Source: JAJKJG01 sp036386395 (GTDB taxonomy: Bacteria; Pseudomonadota; Alphaproteobacteria; Rhizobiales; Beijerinckiaceae). Taken from it: 11,918 bases of DNA. Location: the NCBI GenBank assembly GCA_036386395.1, contig DASVVU010000198.1, positions 1 through 11,918 of the forward strand. Direction: 5' to 3'. The position numbers were made by a program, and so were the translations under genes. This document shows, piece by piece, positions 7,505 to 11,918 of this stretch. Position 1 is the first letter of the stretch. Every line of letters starts with the position of its first letter. The notes beneath the pieces are model-generated. The model made no database searches, was not told where the DNA came from, and saw only the letters and a program-made list of their open reading frames with translations.

Positions 7505-8170
7505 ATGCGCTGGACGTTCCGCATCGCAGCCGCGCTCGCGCTCGCCTGGCTCCTGTTCCTGGCCTCGCCTTTCGTGGCGCTGCACAGCCTCGGACGTGCC
7601 GTCGCGGCGCGGGATGTCGAGGCCGTGCGCGAGCGCGTCAACTTCCGCGCGCTCAGGCTCTCCCTCATGCGGCAGGTCTTGAACGTCGCTCTCGATGAGC
7701 GCGGCGGCCGCTCCCTCGGTGCGACCGAGCGCCAGCTCGTCGCGGACGCCGCTGCGACCGTCGCGGATCCGATCGTGTCGCAGCTCCTCACCCCCGAGGC
7801 GGTGATCGAGCTCCTCAACGGCGGCTGGCGGCCGCGGGAGGAGGCCGACGGCGGCACGGCATCGACGGCCGACAGCCCCGCGGCGGCCATGCCGGGCGGC
7901 ATCGCCCGCGCCATGCGGGTGGTCTCGCCCGGGAGCGCTTGGCGGCTGTTCCAGCAGTCGGAGCTCAGGGGCTTCCGCAACATGTTCGTCCGGCTTCCTC
8001 CGAATGCGGTCGGGGACCAACAGTTCCGCCTGCGCCTTCGGCTCGTGCGCACGACCTGGAGGCTCGTCGGCATCGAGCTGCCCGAGGCGCCCCTGCGGCG
8101 TCTCGTCCGGGAGCGTCTCGGCCCGTTCCGCCGCGGCGATAACGCAAGGCCCGAGGCGTCGCCGCAATGA
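7505..8170 (+). CDS. DUF2939 domain protein, membrane-anchored or secreted
   Basis: A 221-residue protein that fits the DUF2939 family of uncharacterised proteobacterial envelope proteins. An N-terminal hydrophobic segment (about residues 6-25) is a signal or anchor, followed by the family's opening pattern: S-P-F-V-A-L-H-S-L-G-R-A-V-A-A-R-D (21-37), then V-N-F-R-A-L-R-x-S-L-x-R-Q-V (45-58). The middle (about 112-130) is an Ala/Gly/Asp-rich linker. A β-type C-terminal part with F-R-L-R-L-R-L-V-R-T-T-W-R-L follows, then a polar tail. No convincing Shine-Dalgarno sequence precedes ATG 7505. The gene starts 45 nt after the DUF4337 gene, so the two may share a transcript. A strong inverted repeat directly follows the stop. 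Confidence 0.78.
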   Translation: MRWTFRIAAALALAWLLFLASPFVALHSLGRAVAARDVEAVRERVNFRALRLSLMRQVLNVALDERGGRSLGATERQLVADAAATVADPIVSQLLTPEAVIELLNGGWRPREEADGGTASTADSPAAAMPGGIARAMRVVSPGSAWRLFQQSELRGFRNMFVRLPPNAVGDQQFRLRLRLVRTTWRLVGIELPEAPLRRLVRERLGPFRRGDNARPEASPQ

Positions 8171-8172
8171 GA

Positions 8173-8195
8173 AAGGGCGGCTCGAGGCCGCCCTT
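8173..8195. terminator. Bidirectional terminator between DUF2939 and DUF1236 genes
   Basis: A perfect 9-bp inverted repeat (AAGGGCGGC at 8173-8181, GCCGCCCTT at 8187-8195) with a 5-nt loop begins 3 nt after the DUF2939 stop, in the gap between convergent genes. Read on the minus strand the stem runs into TTTCTC, so it fits best as terminator of the DUF1236 gene while also serving the plus strand. Confidence 0.7.
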
Positions 8196-8219
8196 CCGAT
8201 CGCAAGTCGCCGTGCTTCT

Positions 8220-8879
8220 TTAAGCCGAGCGCTCGATCACCGTGACGATGCGCCGGGTGCCCGGCTCGACGATCACGATCTCGTTCTTCACGATGAAGAA
8301 GCGATAGCCGCGGTAGGCCGGGACGATCCGTACGATCTCGGCCGGGACCTCGTGCAGCTCGACGGTCGCCGGGATCACCGTGCCGACCGAGACCGCGAAG
8401 TTGACGTTCGTCACGGGGCTGACGCGGACGCTCGAGAAGGAGCGGGTGATCTGGGTGCGCTGCTCCGAGGTGATGTTCGTCGAGACGTTGCCCGTGGTCG
8501 AGCCCGCGGCGCCGCCGGACGTGCCGGCCTGGCCGGATCCCGACTGGCCGCTGGCCGTGCCGGCCTGGCCCGTTGCGGAGCCGGAGCCGGACTGCGCGCC
8601 CTGCTGGCCCGATCCGCTGGACGCCGCGCCTTGGTTGCCGGAGGACGTGGGGCCGCCGCTCTTCTGGCCCGACACCGTGCCGGAGCCGACGTTACTCGAG
8701 CCGGTGGGGGCGTTCGCGGCGCCGGTGCCGCCGCCCGTGCCGGCACCGCTGCCGGCGTTGCCACCGCTCGCGCCCAGCGACATGGCGCCGCCGCTCCCGC
8801 CGCTCGTCTGCGCGACGCCGACGGCCACGCTCAAGGCCAAGGCGGCGACTGCCGCCGTGCTGAGTAATCCATACCGCAT
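8220..8879 (-). CDS. Secreted DUF1236 domain protein with long Gly/Ser-rich segment
   Basis: A 219-residue exported protein. ATG at 8879 has GGGAGG about 9 nt upstream (minus strand), and residues 1-23 form a signal peptide ending V-A-Q. Residues about 26-130 are low-complexity Gly/Ser/Ala/Thr/Gln with no other cysteine- or motif-bearing content, including near-repeats such as G-Q-A-G-T separated by S-G-Q-S-G-S. The C-terminal 85 residues are the DUF1236 module: I-T-S-E-Q-R-T-Q-I (136-144), V-N-F-A-V-S-V-G-T-V-I-P (159-170), then V-P-A-E-I-V-R-I-V-P-A-Y-R-G-Y-R-F-F-I-V (178-197). DUF1236 proteins are common in Hyphomicrobiales, often in several copies; their role is unknown, with a periplasmic or surface location implied by the signal. 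The gene stands alone, with a terminator downstream and a long leader upstream. Confidence 0.87.
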   Translation of the reverse strand: MRYGLLSTAAVAALALSVAVGVAQTSGGSGGAMSLGASGGNAGSGAGTGGGTGAANAPTGSSNVGSGTVSGQKSGGPTSSGNQGAASSGSGQQGAQSGSGSATGQAGTASGQSGSGQAGTSGGAAGSTTGNVSTNITSEQRTQITRSFSSVRVSPVTNVNFAVSVGTVIPATVELHEVPAEIVRIVPAYRGYRFFIVKNEIVIVEPGTRRIVTVIERSA

Positions 8880-9249
8880 GTGAGAAACCTCCCGGTTCAG
8901 GCGAACGCTCGCCTTCGGAGGCAGGTCAAACGCGCGACCGTACCGAAAGTTTCGGCATTGGATGAATTCTGTTTGATTTGTAATGATTTAGGTGGGCGCG
9001 CAAGCGATCGGAGCCGGCGTACGCCACCGTGCCTGCCGATCTCGCCCGTCGGGACTTCGGATGGCGGCACGATGGACCGCCGCGCCTGAACTTCGTCTGA
9101 ATGCGGCCCGCCGTCGTGACCGCCGGATTCTGTGGCGATCAAGGCGGGCCTCTGCGCCGGCCGCAACGCTCGTCCCGGCGGGGTTGAACGCGGGGAATGC
9201 GACGGACAAGCGGCCGGGCGCGTTGTGGACAGGCACGGAGCCTTCCACG
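8880..9249. other. 370-nt non-coding gap between divergent genes
   Basis: No convincing gene was found here. The part next to the DUF1236 gene holds an inverted repeat AGGCGA/TCGCCT (8899-8904 and 8909-8914) that could fold in its 5' leader. Further upstream lies a palindrome, CCGAAA-G-TTTCGG (8943-8955). Next to the palindrome, 8957-8990 has only 8 G or C in 34 bases, which stands out in DNA of about 70% GC and probably marks the DUF1236 promoter or a protein-binding region. From about 9000 to 9249 nothing was recognised beyond the ribosome site of the next gene. Confidence 0.5.
8943..8955. promoter_or_regulatory. Palindrome upstream of DUF1236 gene, possible operator
   Basis: A perfect 6-bp inverted repeat around one central base (CCGAAA-G-TTTCGG) lies 64 nt before the DUF1236 start, at the edge of the AT-rich stretch. 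The symmetry suits a dimeric regulator, but no regulator gene is adjacent and the length is short enough to occur by chance. Confidence 0.3.
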
Positions 9250-9561
9250 ATGCGCCTCGCCCCGGCCGGATCCTCGGTCCTCGCTCTTCTCCTTCTGAGC
9301 GTCCCGGCGCGGGCCGGCGACCTCCACCTGATGGTCGGCCTGCGCAGCGTCATGGCGGCGGCGATCCGCGACGACGGCTACAACTGCCCAGACGTGAAGC
9401 GCATGGTCGACCTCGGCCCCGACGCCTGGGGCAGCGTCCTCAAGGTCGTCTGCGGCCCGGTCGGACGCGAGGAGGCCTGGGACGACCGGCCGCTCCGCGT
9501 CACCGCCTACCTGGAAGGCGATTTCTCGACGAAGCCCTGGCGCGACCGGGGCCTGCCGTAG
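9250..9561 (+). CDS. Small secreted protein with two cysteines, unknown function
   Basis: A 103-residue protein with a clear signal peptide (residues 1-22, ending A-R-A-G). ATG at 9250 is chosen because GGAG (9237-9240) lies 9 nt upstream and the signal follows directly; the frame is open further upstream but without signal or ribosome site. The mature part has the pattern G-Y-N-C-P-D-V-K (43-50), then G-S-V-L-K-V-V-C-G-P (61-70). Spacing and context resemble a small module I recall in hypothetical secreted proteins of Hyphomicrobiales (Y-x-C-P followed about 20 residues later by V-x-C-G). Cys46 and Cys68 probably form a disulfide. No function is known. Its stop codon is 5 nt from the stop of the convergent DUF3072 gene. 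Confidence 0.68.
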   Translation: MRLAPAGSSVLALLLLSVPARAGDLHLMVGLRSVMAAAIRDDGYNCPDVKRMVDLGPDAWGSVLKVVCGPVGREEAWDDRPLRVTAYLEGDFSTKPWRDRGLP

Positions 9562-9577
9562 GCAGCCTACCGCCCCG
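9547..9577. terminator. Hairpin spanning the facing stop codons of two convergent genes
   Basis: An outer stem CGGGGC (9547-9552) with GCCCCG (9572-9577) stacks on an inner stem CTGCC (9553-9557) with GGCAG (9561-9565) and a 3-nt loop, leaving a 6-nt bulge on the 3' side. It covers the last codons and stops of both genes. An alternative inner pairing is GTAGG/CCTAC (9558-9562, 9566-9570). There is no T-tract, so termination is inferred from structure and place. Confidence 0.4.
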
Positions 9578-9833
9578 TCTCCTGCTTCAGCTGGTCGATG
9601 CGCTTCGAGGCCTCGGCCTTGTCGAGCTCGGGGTCGAAGGCGTCCGGGTCGCGGGCCTCTTCCGAGAGGGTCTTGAGATAGGACGCCTGGGCGCCGGTCA
9701 TCGGCTCGTGGCCGGTGACCCAGTCGTCCGGGTCTTTGAGCCGGTTCGAGGCCGGGTCGGGGTCGAGCTTCGGGTTCTCGACGTGACGGTCCTCGTGGCC
9801 GCGCGGCTTCGCGACCTCCTTGGCCTTAGTCAT
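9567..9833 (-). CDS. DUF3072 family small protein
   Basis: An 88-residue hydrophilic protein with the DUF3072 core: D-P-D-D-W-V-T-G-H-E-P-M-T-G-A-Q-A-S-Y-L-K-T-L (35-57), then an acidic stretch and K-A-E-A-S-K-R-I-D-Q-L (72-82). No signal or membrane segment is present, so it is probably cytoplasmic. The family has no proven role. ATG at 9833 is preferred because GAGGAG lies 4 nt upstream; ATG at 9851 is possible. The longer frame to 9929 is unlikely, since the EcfG-type promoter at 9869-9894 would put the transcript start near 9860, after that codon. This promoter match suggests expression under general stress. The N-terminal 30 residues are Lys/Arg/Asp/Pro-rich and probably disordered. Confidence 0.82.
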   Translation of the reverse strand: MTKAKEVAKPRGHEDRHVENPKLDPDPASNRLKDPDDWVTGHEPMTGAQASYLKTLSEEARDPDAFDPELDKAEASKRIDQLKQETGR

Positions 9834-9868
9834 GACGCTCCTCGTGTTCATGGATTGTTCCAACAGCG

Positions 9869-9894
9869 AACGCGCGAGGAGTTGCGGCGGTTCC
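9869..9894 (-). promoter_or_regulatory. EcfG-type (general stress) promoter for the DUF3072 gene
   Basis: On the minus strand the sequence reads GGAAC (9894-9890), 17 nt, then CGTT (9872-9869). This equals the GGAAC-N16/17-CGTT consensus known for the PhyR-EcfG stress regulon of Methylobacterium (recalled, not looked up). The expected transcript start near 9860 leaves a leader of about 28 nt with GAGGAG before ATG 9833. Confidence 0.62.
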
Positions 9895-9935
9895 GGCGCC
9901 GGCCTTCGCCGCTCGCATCCTTTGAACATACCGGG

Positions 9936-10136
9936 TCAGAAGCGGATGCGCCCTGCTAAGTAAACGGCCAGCGAGGCCGGCCAGACCGCGGACCAGAGCA
10001 CCGCCTTCGTATAGCTGGCGGCGCAATTCCCTGCTCCGGCGCATGGGTCGGAACGGATCGAAAGCTGGAAGACGAGATTGAGGACGGCGGCGGTCAAATA
10101 GAGGGCGACGAGCGCCTGCCTGGTTTCACGCGCCAT
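9936..10136 (-). CDS. Small two-helix membrane protein, unknown
   Basis: A 66-residue reading frame from ATG 10136. It encodes two hydrophobic segments (about residues 8-26 and 45-62) joined by a short loop with two cysteines (D-P-C-A-G-A-G-N-C, Cys32 and Cys38), and ends in basic residues. The hydrophobic pattern and downstream position before the DUF3072 gene support a real gene. The frame extends upstream to 10295, but that part is Arg/Gly/Pro-rich and looks non-coding. No strong Shine-Dalgarno sequence is visible. A weak TTGACG hexamer (10174-10169, minus strand) lies close upstream. I do not recognise a family. The stop is 102 nt before the DUF3072 start, so readthrough into that gene is possible. 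Confidence 0.5.
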   Translation of the reverse strand: MARETRQALVALYLTAAVLNLVFQLSIRSDPCAGAGNCAASYTKAVLWSAVWPASLAVYLAGRIRF

Positions 10137-10225
10137 GGGGTCCGAAGATCGGGGCGAAGGCGATCGCCCGTCAAGGGGGACCGGCCCTCGCGCGGCACCG
10201 TGCACATACACGATCCATTCCGTCC

Positions 10226-10244
10226 GGTGATGCCGGCCATGACC
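10226..10244. promoter_or_regulatory. Imperfect palindrome upstream of the MFS gene, possible operator
   Basis: A 19-nt sequence has 7 of 9 arm positions matching its own reverse complement (outer GGT/ACC, inner ATG/CAT). It ends 10 nt before the -35 hexamer of the MFS promoter candidate. This position would suit an activator or repressor site, but no regulator gene is nearby in the window. Confidence 0.27.
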
Positions 10245-10253
10245 GGGATGCGT

Positions 10254-10282
10254 TTGGCGGCCCCCTCCGGCTGAGCTAGATT
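10254..10282 (+). promoter_or_regulatory. Sigma-70-type promoter candidate for the MFS gene
   Basis: TTGGCG (10254-10259) and TAGATT (10277-10282) are spaced by 17 nt and each match the consensus hexamers at 4 of 6 positions. A transcript from near 10289 would have a leader of about 24 nt containing GGAAG before ATG 10313. Confidence 0.42.
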
Positions 10283-10312
10283 CCCGCTTCCTCAAAGCGA
10301 TTGGAAGCCGCC

Positions 10313-11554
10313 ATGGCCGAGTCCGCCGCGCGCCGCATCTCCCCCGAGCTCGTGGTCGTCGCGGGCTGCGCGATCGCGCTCATCACCTTCGGGCCCCGCG
10401 CCGCCGCCGGCCTGTTCCAGATCCCGATGACGACCGACTACGGCTGGGGGCGCGACATCTTCGGCCTCGCCATCGCGATCCAGAACCTTTTGTGGGGCGT
10501 CGGCCAGCCCTTCGCCGGGGCGGTCGCCGACCGCTTCGGGGCGGTGCGCGTGATCTGCGCCGGCGCCCTCATGTACGCGGCGGGCCTCGTGGTCATGGCC
10601 TACGCCACGAGCCCGACGATGCTGACGCTCGGGGCCGGCGTGCTCGTCGGCTTCGGCCTCTCGGGCTGCTCGTTCAACCTCGTCCTCGGCGCCTTCGGCA
10701 AGCTCCTGCCCGAGAAGTGGCGCCCCCTCGCCTTCGGGGCCGGCACCGCGGCGGGCTCCTTCGGCCAGTTCTTCTATCCGCCCATCGGCAACGTCCTGAT
10801 CGACGCCGTCGGCTGGCACCAGGCCCTCGTGGTCTTCGCCTTCAGCGTGCTCGCGGTGCTGCCGCTGTCGCTCGCGCTGGCGACCCCGCGGGCCGGCGAC
10901 GCGAAGAGCCTTTCGGGCCCGGCACCCATCGCCAACCAGTCGATCGCGCAGGCGCTGACCGAGGCGTTCCGGCACCGCAGCTACGTGCTCCTGGTGCTCG
11001 GGTTCTTCACCTGCGGCTTCCAGCTCGCCTTCATCACCGTCCACCTGCCGGCCTACCTCAAGGACGGGGGCCTCTCGACGGCCGTCGGCGGCTGGACGCT
11101 TGCGGCCATCGGCCTGTGCAACGCCGTCGGCTCGCTCGGGGCGGGCTGGCTCACGGGCCGGATGTCGCGGCGCTGGCTGCTCGCCTGGATCTACCTCGGC
11201 CGCTCGCTCGCCATTACGGTCTTCATCCTCCTGCCGCTCACGCCCGTCACGGCCATCGGCTTCGGCGCCGCCATGGGCTTCCTCTGGCTCTCGACCGTGC
11301 CGCCGACCTCGGCCCTGGTGATGCTGATGTTCGGCACCCGCTACATGGCCATGCTGTTCGGCTTCGCCTTCTTCTCGCACCAGGTCGGCGGCTTCCTCGG
11401 CGTGTACCTCGGCGGCGTGCTGTACGAGATGAACGGCAGCTACGACCTCGTGTGGTGGCTGTCCGTGGCGCTCGGCCTCGCCTCCGCTGCCATCAACCTG
11501 CCGATCCGCGAGGAGCGGGTGGTGCGCGAGCCCGCCCTCGCCCCCGCGCAGTAG
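10313..11554 (+). CDS. Major facilitator superfamily transporter, probably monocarboxylate/OFA-like
   Basis: A 413-residue inner-membrane carrier with about 12 hydrophobic helices, the standard MFS size. Motif A appears in both halves: G-A-V-A-D-R-F-G-A-V-R-V (69-80) between helices 2 and 3, and the weaker G-W-L-T-G-R-M-S-R-R-W (278-288). The cytoplasmic loop between halves lies at about 191-222. The N-terminal I-T-F-G-P-R-A-A-A-G-L-F-Q-I-P-M-T-x-D-Y-G-W (24-45) resembles the monocarboxylate and oxalate/formate carrier branch, where F-G-x-R-x-x-x-G-x-F is common, so an organic acid is the likeliest substrate (inference). ATG at 10313 is chosen with GGAAG 7 nt upstream; a TTG four codons earlier is less likely. 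The gene is followed 67 nt later by an acryloyl-CoA reductase gene on the same strand. Confidence 0.88.
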   Translation: MAESAARRISPELVVVAGCAIALITFGPRAAAGLFQIPMTTDYGWGRDIFGLAIAIQNLLWGVGQPFAGAVADRFGAVRVICAGALMYAAGLVVMAYATSPTMLTLGAGVLVGFGLSGCSFNLVLGAFGKLLPEKWRPLAFGAGTAAGSFGQFFYPPIGNVLIDAVGWHQALVVFAFSVLAVLPLSLALATPRAGDAKSLSGPAPIANQSIAQALTEAFRHRSYVLLVLGFFTCGFQLAFITVHLPAYLKDGGLSTAVGGWTLAAIGLCNAVGSLGAGWLTGRMSRRWLLAWIYLGRSLAITVFILLPLTPVTAIGFGAAMGFLWLSTVPPTSALVMLMFGTRYMAMLFGFAFFSHQVGGFLGVYLGGVLYEMNGSYDLVWWLSVALGLASAAINLPIREERVVREPALAPAQ

Positions 11555-11563
11555 GCGAACCCT

Positions 11564-11597
11564 CCCGGCTTGTGCCGGGCACGCCTGCGCGGCACAA
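11564..11597 (+). other. Two mutually exclusive hairpins between MFS and acuI genes
   Basis: CCCGGC (11564-11569) can pair with GCCGGG (11574-11579) around a 4-nt loop. Alternatively TTGTGCCG (11570-11577) can pair with CGGCACAA (11590-11597) around a 12-nt loop. The pairings share bases 11574-11577, so only one can form at a time. Neither has a T-tract. The structure may be a weak terminator or an mRNA processing/stability element. Confidence 0.35.
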
Positions 11598-11621
11598 CGG
11601 CGCTCACAAGAGGAGGCCGGC

Positions 11622-11918
11622 ATGGGCGCGTTCAGGGCGGTGGTGATCGACAAGGGCGAGGGCGGCCAGACCGTCGCCTTGCGCGACTTCGATGAGGCCG
11701 ACCTCATGGACGGCGACGTCACCGTCCGGGTGTCGCACTCGACCCTGAACTACAAGGACGGCCTGGCGCTCACCGGCAAGGCGCCGGTTGTGCGCCGCTT
11801 CCCGATGATCCCCGGCATCGACTTCGCCGGTACAGTCGAAGTGTCGTCGCACCCGGACTTCAAGCCCGGCGACGCCGTCGTGCTCAACGGCTGGGGCACC
11901 GGCGAGACGCATCTCGGA
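11622..11918 (+). CDS. acuI: Acryloyl-CoA reductase AcuI/YhdH-type oxidoreductase, N-terminal part (3' end outside window)
   Basis: The first 99 residues of a medium-chain dehydrogenase/reductase, running off the window end in frame. AcuI reduces acryloyl-CoA to propionyl-CoA with NADPH, which clears a toxic electrophile made from 3-hydroxypropionate, acrylate or DMSP. E. coli YhdH is the same family. Visible matches to YhdH/AcuI are E-G-D-V-type segment M-D-G-D-V-T-V-R-V (29-37), S-T-L-N-Y-K-D-G-L-A-L-T-G-K (40-53), F-P-M-I-P-G-I-D-F-A-G-T-V (60-72) and G-W-G-T-G-E-T-H-L-G (90-99). As in that zinc-independent group, no zinc-site cysteine is seen in this part. AGGAGG (11611-11616) lies 5 nt before ATG 11622, the strongest ribosome site in the window. 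The nucleotide-binding domain is outside the window. Confidence 0.9.
   Translation, partial: MGAFRAVVIDKGEGGQTVALRDFDEADLMDGDVTVRVSHSTLNYKDGLALTGKAPVVRRFPMIPGIDFAGTVEVSSHPDFKPGDAVVLNGWGTGETHLG

Noticed and set aside
6662..8167. 501-codon open frame on the minus strand
   Set aside because: It runs antisense through the end of rppH, DUF4337 and DUF2939 genes, and its Arg/Asp/Gly-rich product has no recognisable motif.
10137..10295. N-terminal extension of the 66-residue membrane protein
   Set aside because: The added part is rich in Arg/Gly/Pro/Ser, overlaps the MFS promoter candidate, and lacks a ribosome site.
10292..11722. 476-codon open frame on the minus strand
   Set aside because: It is antisense to the MFS gene and the start of acuI. 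Its His/Gly/Asp/Arg-rich composition is typical of shadow frames in GC-rich genes, while the plus strand encodes clear transporter and reductase motifs.
1..11918. CRISPR array, insertion sequence, prophage, tRNA or defence genes
   Set aside because: No spaced direct repeats, transposase or integrase motifs, terminal inverted repeats or tRNA-like cloverleaf were recognised on either strand.

Overview
This GC-rich window (roughly 70% G+C by eye) reads as chromosomal DNA from an alphaproteobacterium of the order Hyphomicrobiales, most likely Methylobacterium or a close relative. The grounds are the gene order rsfS-rlmH-envC-ctpA-(divergent polysaccharide deacetylase)-rppH, DUF1236 and DUF3072 proteins, and a sequence that fits the general-stress sigma factor EcfG. 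Taxonomy is inferred from family knowledge; no search was run. No mobile element, CRISPR array, tRNA or rRNA was found.

Left part (1-6750): the end of rsfS and complete rlmH (both ribosome-related) are followed by a minus-strand gene for an orphan periplasmic binding protein of the branched-chain amino-acid/amide type. Then comes a plus-strand cell-envelope block: an EnvC-like murein hydrolase activator with a degenerate LytM domain, the C-terminal processing protease CtpA (overlapping it by 4 nt), a membrane-anchored divergent polysaccharide deacetylase, and the RNA pyrophosphohydrolase RppH (overlapping by 1 nt). A clear hairpin plus T-tract lies between ctpA and the deacetylase gene, so the block may be two transcription units.

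Middle part (6751-10136): mostly small envelope or uncharacterised genes. These are a His-rich DUF4337 membrane protein, a DUF2939 protein, a minus-strand secreted DUF1236 protein with a long Gly/Ser-rich segment, a 103-residue secreted protein with two cysteines, and two minus-strand genes (DUF3072 and a 66-residue two-helix membrane protein). The gap ahead of the DUF3072 gene carries GGAAC-N17-CGTT, matching the EcfG consensus known from Methylobacterium. Convergent gene pairs are separated by good inverted repeats.

Right part (10137-11918): a major facilitator superfamily transporter with a plausible sigma-70 promoter, followed by the start of an AcuI/YhdH-type acryloyl-CoA reductase gene cut off by the window end. 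The transporter-reductase gap holds two mutually exclusive hairpins.

Nothing here amounts to a clearly new multi-gene system. The most testable observations are the stress-promoter match, the orphan binding-protein gene inside an otherwise conserved order, and several RNA-structure candidates.
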